64,000 nt of DNA. Origin: Castellaniella daejeonensis. Lineage in GTDB: Bacteria; Pseudomonadota; Gammaproteobacteria; Burkholderiales; Burkholderiaceae_B. The stretch covers positions 124,001-188,000 of the forward strand of contig NZ_BAAAFN010000004.1 of the NCBI RefSeq assembly GCF_039523555.1, in the 5' to 3' direction. The notes beneath the pieces were generated by a model. It saw only the letters and a list, made by a program, of their open reading frames with translations. It ran no database searches and was not told the origin of the DNA. Made by a program: the position numbers and the translations under genes. Positions 24,354 to 35,359 of the stretch are shown piece by piece; the stretch's first letter is position 1; every line of letters starts with the position of its first letter.

Positions 24354-26099
24354 ATGACCACGCGTCACAGCGCAAGCCCGGCCTTCCAGAGGCGGGCCGG
24401 ACACGATCTCGTCGGCATGGCGCCGCGGGCATCCGCCCGTCCGGCGCCCCGGCTCGCCGGGCACGTCCTGGTGGATCAGCTGCGTCTCCAGGGGGTGGAT
24501 CACGTCTTCTGCGTGCCCGGGGAAAGCTATCTGCCCGTGCTCGACGGCCTGGTCGATGCCGACATCCAGGTCACGGTCTGCCGCCAGGAAGGCGGGGCCG
24601 CGATCATGGCCGAAGCCTACGGCAAGCTGACCGGCCGGCCGGGAATCTGCCTGGTGACCCGGGCGCCGGGGGCCGCCAATGCCTACGCGGGGGTGCACGT
24701 GGCATCCCAGGATTCCACCCCCATGATCCTGCTGGTCGGGCAGATCGACCGGGCGATGCGAGACCGCGAGGCCTTCCAGGAAATGGATTACCGCGCCGTG
24801 TTCGGCTCGCAGGTCAAGTGGGCCGCCGAGATCGACCAGGCGGAGCGCATCCCCGAATACCTGTCGCGCGCCTTTCATGTGGCGCTGTCCGGGCGGCCCG
24901 GGCCGGTGGTGCTGGCCTTGCCGGAAGACATGCTGAGCGAAACCGTCACGGTCGCCGATGCGCGGCCCTGCCATGTGCCCGAGACCCTGCCCCCGGCCGC
25001 GCAGATCCAGGCCCTGGCCGACCGCCTGGCGGATGCGGCACGGCCCCTGGCGATCCTGGGCGGCAGCTGCTGGGACGCCCGGTCCGTGCAGGCCTTTGGC
25101 GCCTTCGCGGAACGCCACGCCCTGCCGGTGGCGGTGCAGTTCCGCCGCCAGATGCTGTGCCCGGTGGACCACCCCTGCTTCATCGGCGACCTGGGCCTGG
25201 GCGCCGATCCCCGGCTGCTGGATGCGATCCGCGAATCCGACCTGATCCTGGCCGTGGGCGGGCGCTTGTCCGAAATCCCCAGCCAAGGCTATACACTGCT
25301 GGATGTGCCGAACCCGTCCCAGACGCTGGTTCACGTGCATCCCGACGTCGGCGAGCTCAATCGTGTCTACCAGGCGGACATCGCTCTGGCATGCGCGCCC
25401 GGGACCTGGGTGCGCGCCATCGAACCCCTGGCGCCCACGGCCACGCCGGCGCGCCGCCGGCGCTGCGAGCAATTGCATGCGCAGCGCCAGGAATGGAGCG
25501 ACCCGTCGCTCATCGAGCATCCGGGCGCCCTGCAGATGGGGCAAGTGATGGCGCATCTGAACGCCGTGCTGCCCGAAGACGCCATCCTGACCAACGGGGC
25601 CGGCAACTACGCCACCTGGCTGCACCGCTTCTACCGCTTCCGGGCCTACGGCACCCAGCTGGCGCCCACGTCGGGCTCGATGGGCTATGGCCTGCCCGCG
25701 GCGGTGGCCGCCCAGCGCATCTACCAGGACCGCAGGGTGGTGTGCCTGGCCGGCGACGGCTGCTTCATGATGCACGGCCAGGAATTCGCCACGGCGGTCC
25801 AGTACGGCCTGCCGATCCTGGTGATCCTGATCGACAACGGCATGTTCGGCACCATCCGGATGCACCAGGAACGGCGCTATCCCGGCCGGGTGTCGGCGAC
25901 CGCGCTGCGCAATCCCGATTTCGCGGCCTATGCGCGCGCTTTCGGCGGCCATGGCGAACGCGTCGAGCAGACGGAAGACTTCGCCCCGGCCCTGCGCCGC
26001 GCCCTGGACAGCGGCCTGCCATCCATCCTGCACTGCCTGCTGGACCCGGAAGCCATCACCCCGACGACCACCCTGAGCCGCCTGCGCCAGGGCGCCTGA
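24354..26099 (+). CDS. Thiamine-diphosphate-dependent enzyme, acetolactate-synthase-like
   Basis: A 581-residue ThDP enzyme with the three domains of the acetohydroxyacid-synthase/benzoylformate-decarboxylase superfamily. The N-terminal Pyr domain has the catalytic glutamate in CRQEGGAAIMAEAYG. The C-terminal PP domain carries GDGCFMMHGQEF followed by IDNGMFG, the magnesium/ThDP GDG...N motif. It is not clearly an anabolic IlvB, being unlinked to an ilvN regulatory subunit. The ATG at 24354 starts MTTRHSASPAF and is preceded by AAAGGA. It closes the plus-strand series of the catabolic cluster and might act on a 2-oxo acid from lysine breakdown. The reaction is unassigned. Confidence 0.8.
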   Translation: MTTRHSASPAFQRRAGHDLVGMAPRASARPAPRLAGHVLVDQLRLQGVDHVFCVPGESYLPVLDGLVDADIQVTVCRQEGGAAIMAEAYGKLTGRPGICLVTRAPGAANAYAGVHVASQDSTPMILLVGQIDRAMRDREAFQEMDYRAVFGSQVKWAAEIDQAERIPEYLSRAFHVALSGRPGPVVLALPEDMLSETVTVADARPCHVPETLPPAAQIQALADRLADAARPLAILGGSCWDARSVQAFGAFAERHALPVAVQFRRQMLCPVDHPCFIGDLGLGADPRLLDAIRESDLILAVGGRLSEIPSQGYTLLDVPNPSQTLVHVHPDVGELNRVYQADIALACAPGTWVRAIEPLAPTATPARRRRCEQLHAQRQEWSDPSLIEHPGALQMGQVMAHLNAVLPEDAILTNGAGNYATWLHRFYRFRAYGTQLAPTSGSMGYGLPAAVAAQRIYQDRRVVCLAGDGCFMMHGQEFATAVQYGLPILVILIDNGMFGTIRMHQERRYPGRVSATALRNPDFAAYARAFGGHGERVEQTEDFAPALRRALDSGLPSILHCLLDPEAITPTTTLSRLRQGA

Positions 26100-26133
26100 C
26101 GGCCGCCGGATTCGGGGGCGGCCGGGGCGGGAT

Positions 26134-27078
26134 TCAGCCCGCGGCCGGCCCGGTGGCTTCCGGCGCCGCGGGGGCCGCCGTGCGGGCCGGCCGCACCAGG
26201 GCGCGGGCGGCCTTCAGCACGGCCGATGTCAGCCGCTCCATGGTGTGCGATCCGGTGCGCCAGTGCTGCCAGTACAGCGGCACGTCCTGCCAGGCGCGTG
26301 CCCGCAGGGGCACCAGCCGGCCATCGTCCAGCGCCTCGCGGACCATGGGCAGCGGATTCATGGTCCAGCCCAGCCCGGCCAGGGTGGCCGAGACGAATGC
26401 GTGGGACGAGGGCACCCACCAGGTGGGCGGCTGCCAGGGCATGTCGCCCATCACCCCGCGCGCGAACTGCGCCTGCAGGTCGTCCTTGCGGTTGAAGACC
26501 AGGACCGGCGCGCGCGCCAGGGCTTCGGGCGTGACGCCGCGGGCGAAATGACGGGCGTGGAAAGCCGGCGTGCAGGTGGCCACGTAGCGCATGCGGCCCA
26601 GTGCATGCACCCGGCAGCCCTGCACCGGATCGCCCAGCGTGGTGACCGCCGCCAGCACGCTGCCGTTGCGCAGCAGGGCGGCGGTGTGGTCCTGGTCTTC
26701 CGAGATCAGGTCCAGCGTCGTGCGGGTCTGCTCCGCGTAGCGGGTGGCCGCCTCGATGAACCAGGTTTCCAGGCTGTCGTGGTTGACGGCGATGCGCAGG
26801 CTGGGCGCGGGGCGGTCTTCGCCCATGCCCAGGTGGTCCAGGGCCTCGTGTTCCAGCAGCGCGGCCTGTTCGGCCAGGCGCACCAGGATGCGGCCGTCGT
26901 CCGTGGGCTGCGCCGGGATGGTGCGCAGGACCAGCAGCCGGCCCATGCGCGACTCCAGCGTCTTGATGCGCTGGGATACGGCCGAGGGGGTGACGTGCAG
27001 GGCCGCGGCGGCCCGTTCGAAGCTGCCTTCGCGCACCACGGCGGCCAGGGCGCGCAGGTTGTCGTGATCCAGTTGCAT
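26134..27078 (-). CDS. argP: LysR-type regulator ArgP/LysG
   Basis: A 314-residue LysR-family regulator. The N-terminal winged helix starts MQLDHDNLRALAAVVREGSF and contains HVTPSAVSQRIKTLESRMGRLL, characteristic of the ArgP/IciA/LysG group, followed by an effector-binding domain. It is divergent from lysE, the classical lysG-lysE layout in which lysine or arginine activates export. A 9-bp palindromic pair lies between the genes at 27132-27165. The ATG at 27078 is chosen since it begins the DNA-binding domain; an extension to 27114 is less likely. Confidence 0.9.
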   Translation of the reverse strand: MQLDHDNLRALAAVVREGSFERAAAALHVTPSAVSQRIKTLESRMGRLLVLRTIPAQPTDDGRILVRLAEQAALLEHEALDHLGMGEDRPAPSLRIAVNHDSLETWFIEAATRYAEQTRTTLDLISEDQDHTAALLRNGSVLAAVTTLGDPVQGCRVHALGRMRYVATCTPAFHARHFARGVTPEALARAPVLVFNRKDDLQAQFARGVMGDMPWQPPTWWVPSSHAFVSATLAGLGWTMNPLPMVREALDDGRLVPLRARAWQDVPLYWQHWRTGSHTMERLTSAVLKAARALVRPARTAAPAAPEATGPAAG

Positions 27079-27131
27079 GGCGGTGCGTCCGGTAGCCGGC
27101 ATCCGGCGGGACACCGGATCGGTTGATTAAG

Positions 27132-27165
27132 TACAGCTAAATCAGATTTAAATAAATTAGCTGTA
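27132..27165. promoter_or_regulatory. Palindromic operator between argP and lysE
   Basis: TACAGCTAA (27132-27140) is perfectly inverted as TTAGCTGTA (27157-27165) around a 16-base AT-rich core. This is the size expected for a LysR-type activator site in the divergent argP/lysE interval. It is the likely ArgP binding site (inference). Confidence 0.6.
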
Positions 27166-27219
27166 TTTTATATCGACCTTTGCCGACAATGAGGCTCGTT
27201 CACCCTTCAGGAGCCCACG

Positions 27220-27845
27220 ATGTTCGCCGCCGCCCTTCCTTCCGTTTCGCCTCTGGTCGCCGCCTGGACCAGCGGGACGCTGACGGGCCTGGGCATGTTC
27301 GCGGTGGTGGGCGCGCAAAGCACCTTCATCCTGCGCCAGGGCATCGCCCGGGCGCACCTGAGCGCGATCCTGCTGGTGTGCGCCCTGATCGACGCCTTCT
27401 TCATCTTTGGCAGCGTATCGGGGCTGCAGGCCCTGACGGCCTGGCTGCCCGGGCTGGCGGGCATCGTGCAGTGGTGCGGGGTCGTGTTCCTGACGTGGTA
27501 CGGCCTGCAGTCGGCGCGCCGGGCCTGGAAACCGGCCGCCGGCCCTCGCGCCGATCAGGCCGCGGTGTCCTCGCGCCGCGCCGCCCTGCTGGGGGCGGTG
27601 GGCTTCACCCTGCTGAACCCGCATTTCTGGTTGGACATGATGGTGCTGGGCTCGATCGCCCACGGGTTCGCCGATGCCCGTTTCGGTTTTGCCGCCGGGG
27701 CGCTCACCGCCAGCGTGCTGTGGCTGACGGCGCTGGGCCTGGGATCGCGGCTGTGTGCCCCCTTGTTCCGTGATCCCCGGGCCTGGCGCTGGCTGGACGG
27801 CTCCATCGCCGCCGTGATGTTCCTGCTGGCCTGGCGCCTGCTGCC

Positions 27846-27849
<4 letters not shown>
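27220..27849 (+). CDS. lysE: LysE/ArgO-type basic amino-acid exporter
   Basis: A 209-residue membrane protein of about six helices. GLGMFAVVGAQSTFILRQGI is the LysE/ArgO signature (in place of the SPGP of RhtB members), and TLLNPHFWLDMMVLG is the second conserved loop. It exports lysine or arginine when intracellular levels rise and is controlled by the divergent ArgP-type regulator. Its last four bases overlap the 3' end of the convergent chemoreceptor gene. Together with the amaB-type genes it fits an environment rich in lysine or peptides. Confidence 0.88.
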
Positions 27850-29867
<2,018 letters not shown>

Positions 29868-30054
29868 GGTTTGTCTCCTGCAGGAGGATGCTGGGATGTT
29901 GTTCTTTTCCTGGAGGATAACCTTAGCGGATCGCGCTCTATTCTGTGATATCTGGAAACAAATGAGGACTATTCGCGGCTTGCATGGTTTGAAGGACCGG
30001 CGGGCCGGCCGATACACTGGAAGGGTCTTTTACCGCAACACGGAGCTTCACGGC

Positions 30055-31230
30055 TTGATCTCTTCATTTCTCGAACAATCGTCGGCGATCTACGCAGAAT
30101 GGCGGATCGCCATCCTGGTTTTTTCAGCCGTCCTGGGGGCGCTCGTGGCCGGAGCCGCCGTGCGGTTCGTGCTGGACCGCCTTGCCCGCCGCCTGCATCC
30201 GGTGCGGCATGCCTGGGGGCATGGCCTGCTGGCGGGCGCGTCCGTGCCGGCGCAGATGCTGGTCTGGGTGCTCGGCATCTCGATGGCCGGCCAGATCCTG
30301 CTGAGCCAGTCCGACCAGGCGTTCGCCAAGGATTCCCTGCTGGCGCACGGCCTGGGGCCGATCCGCGACGTCGGGGTGATCCTGGTGGTGATGTGGCTGC
30401 TGCTGCGCGCGGTCAACCGCATCCAGGACAACCTGCTGCTGCGGGCGCGCGAGCATGGGCGAGAGCTCGACCCCACGGCCGCCGATGCCATCGGCAAGCT
30501 GACCAAGGCGTCCATCGTCATCACGGCCATCCTGATGATGATGCAGGCGCTGGGCTTTTCCATCGCCGGCCTGCTGGCCTTTGGCGGCATGGGCGGCATC
30601 GCGGTGGGCTTTGCCGCGCAGAGCCTGGTGGCCAACCTGCTGGGCGGGCTCACGATCTTCGCCAGCCGACCGTTCAAGGTCGGCGAATACATCATCATCC
30701 CCGGCACCGAACTGATGGGCGGGGTGGAGCACATCGGCTGGCGCGCCACGCGCCTGATCGGCTTCGACTGCAAGCCCTTCTACGTGCCCAACGCCATGTT
30801 CAACACCCAGCCGGTCATCAACCACACCCGCATGACCAGCCGCCGCATCATGGAGGACATCCACATCCGCTATGCCGACATCGATGCCGTGCCGGCCATC
30901 GTCGCCGACGTGCGGGCCATGCTGCGCGCGCATCCCGGCGTGAAGCACGATTTCTTCGCCTTCAACTTCAGCAGCTGCGGCACCTTTTCCCTGAAGCTGT
31001 CCCTGTATGCCTTCACGGTCAGCACCGACTACAACGACTACATGGACACCCAGGAAGACGTGCTGCTGAAGATCGCCGACATCATCCGCAGCCACGGCGC
31101 GCGCATGACCGGCCCGGCCTCCACGGTCGAAATGCCGCAGCTGCGGGCTCCCGCTCATCCGGCGGGCGGGCCCGAGACGGGCGGCACCCTGCCGCCGATG
31201 CCGCCGCCGCTGCCCTCGGCCGGGTCTTGA
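30055..31230 (+). CDS. MscS-family mechanosensitive ion channel
   Basis: A 391-residue channel. Three to four membrane helices lead to the pore helix GGIAVGFAAQSLVANLLGGL, then the beta domain with SRPFKVGEYIIIPG. The C-terminal domain ends in a Pro-rich tail (PPMPPPLPSAGS). It protects cells from osmotic downshock. The start is a TTG at 30055 (MISSFLEQSSAIYAEW) with GGAG at 30042-30045. The frame is open further upstream into the MCP promoter, but no better start was seen. It is divergent from the chemoreceptor. Confidence 0.85.
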   Translation: MISSFLEQSSAIYAEWRIAILVFSAVLGALVAGAAVRFVLDRLARRLHPVRHAWGHGLLAGASVPAQMLVWVLGISMAGQILLSQSDQAFAKDSLLAHGLGPIRDVGVILVVMWLLLRAVNRIQDNLLLRAREHGRELDPTAADAIGKLTKASIVITAILMMMQALGFSIAGLLAFGGMGGIAVGFAAQSLVANLLGGLTIFASRPFKVGEYIIIPGTELMGGVEHIGWRATRLIGFDCKPFYVPNAMFNTQPVINHTRMTSRRIMEDIHIRYADIDAVPAIVADVRAMLRAHPGVKHDFFAFNFSSCGTFSLKLSLYAFTVSTDYNDYMDTQEDVLLKIADIIRSHGARMTGPASTVEMPQLRAPAHPAGGPETGGTLPPMPPPLPSAGS

Positions 31231-31329
31231 AAACCCCCGCGGCCGGCCCCACATGATCCTGCAGTCCGCCCCGCCGGCGCGCCGCGCGGGGCGCCACGCA
31301 ATCCCGAAAAACCTTCGAATCCCCGAATC

Positions 31330-33231
31330 ATGAGCGAAACCGACACCAAGACGGCTGAAACCCTGGGTTTCCAGGCCGAAGTCAAGCAGTTGCTGCACCT
31401 GATGATCCACTCCCTGTACAGCAACAAGGAAATCTTCCTGCGCGAACTCGTGTCCAACGCCTCCGACGCCTGCGACAAGCTGCGCTTCGAGGCCATCGAC
31501 CATCCGGAACTGCTCGAAGGCGATTCCGACCTGCGCATCCGCGTCGAGTTCGACAAGGCCGCCCGCACCGTCACCATCACCGACAACGGCATCGGCCTGT
31601 CGCGCGACGAGGCGATCGCCAACCTGGGCACCATCGCCCGGTCCGGCACGCGCGAATTCTTTTCCCAGCTGACCGGCGACAAGCAGAAGGACGCCCAGCT
31701 GATCGGCCAGTTCGGCGTGGGTTTCTATTCTTCCTTCATCGTTGCCGAAAAGGTCGCCGTGCGCAGCCGCCGCGCGGGCCTGCCGGCATCCGAAGGCGTG
31801 CTCTGGGAATCCGACGGCCAGGGCGAATTCTCCGTATCCGCGATCGAGCGCGAAGCGCGCGGCACATCCGTCACCCTGACCTTGCGCGCAGAAGAAGACG
31901 AGTTCCTGTCGGGCTGGAAACTGCGCGAGATCCTGCGCCGCTATTCCGACCACATCTCCCTGCCCATCCAGATGAAGAAGGAAGAGTGGGATGCGGAAAA
32001 ATCCGAGCAGGTGACCACGGACGAATGGGAAACCGTCAACCAGGCCAATGCCCTGTGGACCCGCGCCAAGTCCGACATCACCGACGAGCAGTACAAAGAG
32101 TTCTACAAGCACGTCGCCCACGACTACGAAGACCCGCTGGCCTGGACGCACAACCGCGTCGAGGGCCGCAGCGAATACACCCAGCTGCTGTACGTGCCCA
32201 AGCGCGCGCCTTTCGACCTGTGGGACCGCGACGCGCGCCGGGGCGTGAAGCTGTACGTCAAGCGCGTCTTCATCATGGATGACGCCGACCAGTTGCTGCC
32301 GGCCTACCTGCGCTTCGTGCGCGGCGTGGTCGATTCTGCCGACCTGCCGCTGAACGTCTCGCGCGAGATCCTGCAGGAAAGCCGCGACGTGCGCGCCATC
32401 CGCGACGGGTCCGCCAAGCGCATCCTGGGCCTGCTGGAAGACCTGGCCAAGGACCAGCCCGAAGCCTACGCGGAATTCTGGACCCAGTTCGGCCAGGTGC
32501 TGAAGGAAGGCGTGGGCGAAGACCCCGCCAACAAGGACCGCATCGCCGGCCTGCTGCGCTTTGCGACCACCCAGTCCGACAGCCCGGCGCAGACCGTGTC
32601 GCTGGCCGACTATGTCGGCCGCATGAAGGAAGGCCAGGACAAGATCTACTACCTGAGCGCCGATTCCTACGCCGCCGCCGCGCACAGCCCGCACCTGGAA
32701 GTGTTCCGCCGCAAGGGGCTTGAAGTCCTGCTGCTGTCCGACCGCGTGGACGAATGGATGCTGTCCTACCTGCGTGAATTCGACGGCAAGCCGCTCGCCT
32801 CGGTCGCCAAGGGCGGCTTGGACCTGGACGCCCTGGCCGACGAAGAAGAAAAGAAGCAGCAGGCCGAGGCCGCCGAGGCCTTCAAGCCCACCATCGAGCG
32901 CCTGAAGACGGCCCTGGGCGAGCGCGTGAAGGAAGTGCGCGTCACCGCCCGGCTGGTGGATTCGCCGGCCTGCGTGGTCGTGGACGAGCACGAACTCAGC
33001 CCGCACCTGCTGCGCATGCTGAAGGCCGCCGGCCAGGATGCCCCCGAGGTCAAGCCGATCCTGGAAGTGAACCCGCAGCACGCCCTGGTCAAGCGCCTGG
33101 AGGCGCAGTCCGACGAGATGTTCGGCGACTGGGCCGAACTGCTGCTGGACCAGGCCATGCTGGCCGAAGGCGCCGCCCTGAAAGACCCGGCCGCCTTCGT
33201 CAAACGCATGAACGCACTGCTGCTGGGATGA
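31330..33231 (+). CDS. htpG: Molecular chaperone HtpG (bacterial Hsp90)
   Basis: A 633-residue ATP-dependent chaperone. The GHKL ATPase motifs are LVSNASDACDK (N-box), TDNGIGLSRD and GQFGVGFYSSF, near residues 36, 83 and 120. The middle domain carries the catalytic arginine region PLNVSREILQESRDVRAIR. The C-terminal dimerisation domain lacks MEEVD, as is normal in bacteria. The ATG at 31330 begins MSETDTKTAETLGFQAEV. It stands alone, with a strong hairpin just after the stop. No heat-shock promoter was identified by eye. Confidence 0.97.
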   Translation: MSETDTKTAETLGFQAEVKQLLHLMIHSLYSNKEIFLRELVSNASDACDKLRFEAIDHPELLEGDSDLRIRVEFDKAARTVTITDNGIGLSRDEAIANLGTIARSGTREFFSQLTGDKQKDAQLIGQFGVGFYSSFIVAEKVAVRSRRAGLPASEGVLWESDGQGEFSVSAIEREARGTSVTLTLRAEEDEFLSGWKLREILRRYSDHISLPIQMKKEEWDAEKSEQVTTDEWETVNQANALWTRAKSDITDEQYKEFYKHVAHDYEDPLAWTHNRVEGRSEYTQLLYVPKRAPFDLWDRDARRGVKLYVKRVFIMDDADQLLPAYLRFVRGVVDSADLPLNVSREILQESRDVRAIRDGSAKRILGLLEDLAKDQPEAYAEFWTQFGQVLKEGVGEDPANKDRIAGLLRFATTQSDSPAQTVSLADYVGRMKEGQDKIYYLSADSYAAAAHSPHLEVFRRKGLEVLLLSDRVDEWMLSYLREFDGKPLASVAKGGLDLDALADEEEKKQQAEAAEAFKPTIERLKTALGERVKEVRVTARLVDSPACVVVDEHELSPHLLRMLKAAGQDAPEVKPILEVNPQHALVKRLEAQSDEMFGDWAELLLDQAMLAEGAALKDPAAFVKRMNALLLG

Positions 33232-33238
33232 GGCGGGA

Positions 33239-33269
33239 CACAGGACAGTCCCCTGCGGACTGTCTTGTG
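33239..33269. terminator. 13-bp stem hairpin after htpG
   Basis: ACAGGACAGTCC (33240-33251), loop CCTGC, then GGACTGTCTTGT (33257-33268) pairs almost perfectly with one G-T. There is no U-run, so it could be a Rho-linked or REP-like element rather than a classic intrinsic terminator. It lies between htpG and frmA. Confidence 0.5.
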
Positions 33270-33373
33270 CCAGACGAATCCGAGCGGCATGCAGGCCGGT
33301 TTGTCTTGCAGCCCGCTTCTGTCCATAATCGGCCCTGAACCCCATTGGGCCAGACCGAATTGGAGACAGAGCG

Positions 33374-34492
33374 ATGAAATCCCGCGCCGCCGTGGCCTTC
33401 GAGGCCGGCAAACCCCTGCAGATCGTCGAGATCGACGTCGAACCGCCCCGCAAGGGCGAGGCCCTGATCCGGATCACCCATACCGGCGTCTGCCACACCG
33501 ACGCCTTCACCCTGAGCGGCGATGACCCCGAAGGCGTGTTCCCCGCCGTGCTGGGGCACGAGGGCGCGGGCATCGTCGTCGAGGTCGGCGAAGGCGTCAC
33601 CAGCGTGGCGCCGGGCGACCACGTCATTCCCCTGTATACCGCCGAATGCGGCGAATGCCTGTTCTGCAAGTCGGGCAAGACCAACCTGTGCGTGGCCGTG
33701 CGCGCCACCCAGGGCAAGGGCCTGATGCCCGACGGCACCTCGCGCTTTTCCTACCAGGGCAAACCCATTTATCACTACATGGGCTGCTCGACCTTCAGCG
33801 AATACACCGTCGTCGCGGAAGTCTCGCTGGCAAAGATCGACCCGCAGGCCAACCCCGAGCAGGTCTGCCTGCTGGGCTGCGGCGTGACCACCGGCATCGG
33901 GGCCGTGCGCAACACCGCCAAGGTCCAGCCCGGCGATACCGTGGCCGTCTTCGGCCTGGGCGGCATCGGCCTGGCCGTGGTGCAGGGCGCGCGCCAGGCG
34001 GGGGCGGGGCGCATCATCGCCGTGGACACCAATCCCGACAAGTTCGCGCTGGCAAAAGTCTTCGGCGCCACCGACTGTGTCAACCCCAAGGACCACGCCG
34101 AGCCCATCCAGCAAGTCATCGTCGGCATGACGGGCTGGGGCGTGGACCACAGCTTCGAGTGCATCGGCAACGTCAACGTCATGCGCGCCGCCCTGGAGTG
34201 CGCCCACCGGGGCTGGGGCCAGTCCATCATCATCGGTGTCGCGGGTGCCGGCCAGGAAATCTCCACCCGGCCGTTCCAGCTGGTCACCGGCCGCTCCTGG
34301 CGCGGCACTGCCTTCGGCGGCGTCAAGGGCCGTTCGCAGCTGCCCGGCATGGTCCAGGAAGCCATGCGCGGCGAGATCGACCTGGCGCCCTTCGTCACCC
34401 ACACCATGGGCCTGGAAGACATCAACCGGGCCTTCGACCTGATGCATGCCGGGCAATCCATCCGTTCAGTGGTGCACTATGGAACGCATTGA
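33374..34492 (+). CDS. frmA: S-(hydroxymethyl)glutathione dehydrogenase / class III alcohol dehydrogenase
   Basis: A 372-residue zinc enzyme that oxidises the glutathione-formaldehyde adduct with NAD. The catalytic-zinc region is GVCHTDAFTLSG, with the histidine in GHEGAGIVVEVGEGV. The structural-zinc cysteines are in CGECLFCKSGKTNLC, and the NAD loop is FGLGGIGLAVVQGA. Its 3' end overlaps fghA by 14 bases, the usual frmA-fghA pair for glutathione-dependent formaldehyde removal. The ATG at 33374 has GGAGACAG upstream. No FrmR-type regulator is in the window. Confidence 0.96.
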   Translation: MKSRAAVAFEAGKPLQIVEIDVEPPRKGEALIRITHTGVCHTDAFTLSGDDPEGVFPAVLGHEGAGIVVEVGEGVTSVAPGDHVIPLYTAECGECLFCKSGKTNLCVAVRATQGKGLMPDGTSRFSYQGKPIYHYMGCSTFSEYTVVAEVSLAKIDPQANPEQVCLLGCGVTTGIGAVRNTAKVQPGDTVAVFGLGGIGLAVVQGARQAGAGRIIAVDTNPDKFALAKVFGATDCVNPKDHAEPIQQVIVGMTGWGVDHSFECIGNVNVMRAALECAHRGWGQSIIIGVAGAGQEISTRPFQLVTGRSWRGTAFGGVKGRSQLPGMVQEAMRGEIDLAPFVTHTMGLEDINRAFDLMHAGQSIRSVVHYGTH

Positions 34493-35318
34493 GCAACACA
34501 CCTGCTTCGGCGGCCGCCAGGAAGTCTGGCGGCATGCCTCGGCCGTGCTGGGGTGCGACATGCGCTTTGGCATCTACCTGCCCTCGGCGGCCCTGCGGGG
34601 CGAAGCGTGCCCCGTGTTGTACTGGCTGTCGGGCCTGACCTGCACGGAGCAGAATTTCATCACCAAGGCCGGCGCCCAGGCCTACGCCGAGCGCAGCGGC
34701 CTGATCCTGGTCGCCCCCGACACCAGCCCGCGCGGCGAAGGCGTGGCCGACGATCCCGCCTACGACCTGGGCCAGGGCGCGGGCTTCTACCTGAACGCCA
34801 CCCAGGCGCCCTGGGCGGCCCACTACCGCATGCAGGACTACGTCGCCCAGGAACTGCCCGCCCTGATCGAGCAGCATTTCCCCGCCATGGCCGAACGCGC
34901 CATTGCAGGCCATTCCATGGGCGGCCACGGCGCGCTGGTCACCGCCCTGCGCAACCCCGGACGCTATCGCAGCGTATCCGCGTTCTCGCCCATCGTCGCG
35001 CCTTCGCAGGTGCCGTGGGGGCAGAAGGCCTTTGCCGCCTACCTGGGAGAAGACCGCCAGGCCTGGGCGCAATGGGATGCGGTGGCGCTGATCCATGCGG
35101 CTTCGCCCGCGGACCACCTGCCGATGCTGGTGGACCAGGGGCTGGACGACGAATTCCTGGAAACCCAGCTGCGGATCGAACTGCTGGAAGCGGCCTGCCT
35201 GGAAGCGGGGTACCTGTCCACCGTGCGCCGGCATGCGGAGTACGATCACAGCTATTACTTCATCGCCAGCTTCATCGGGGAACACATCGCGTTCCACGCG
35301 GGGGCATTGCGGGGATAG
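34479..35318 (+). CDS. fghA: S-formylglutathione hydrolase
   Basis: A 279-residue alpha/beta-hydrolase that splits S-formylglutathione to formate and glutathione, the second step after FrmA. The nucleophile elbow is AGHSMGGHGAL. The N-terminal GGRQEVWRHASAVLGCDM and the loop GLTCTEQNFITKAGAQ are family signatures; the catalytic histidine is in YDHSYYFIASF. The ATG at 34479 lies within the frmA coding end, so the genes are translationally linked. Longer in-frame starts lie inside frmA and are rejected. Confidence 0.95.
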   Translation: MERIEQHTCFGGRQEVWRHASAVLGCDMRFGIYLPSAALRGEACPVLYWLSGLTCTEQNFITKAGAQAYAERSGLILVAPDTSPRGEGVADDPAYDLGQGAGFYLNATQAPWAAHYRMQDYVAQELPALIEQHFPAMAERAIAGHSMGGHGALVTALRNPGRYRSVSAFSPIVAPSQVPWGQKAFAAYLGEDRQAWAQWDAVALIHAASPADHLPMLVDQGLDDEFLETQLRIELLEAACLEAGYLSTVRRHAEYDHSYYFIASFIGEHIAFHAGALRG

Positions 35319-35359
35319 GGGGTGCTGCCCCCAGATCCTTCCATCCATGGGGCACGGCC

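Noticed and set aside
30124..33738. A 1204-codon minus-strand frame antisense to mscS, htpG and frmA
   Set aside because: It is opposite three clearly recognised genes and its translation is rich in Gly, His and Ala without domains. High GC makes such shadow frames common.
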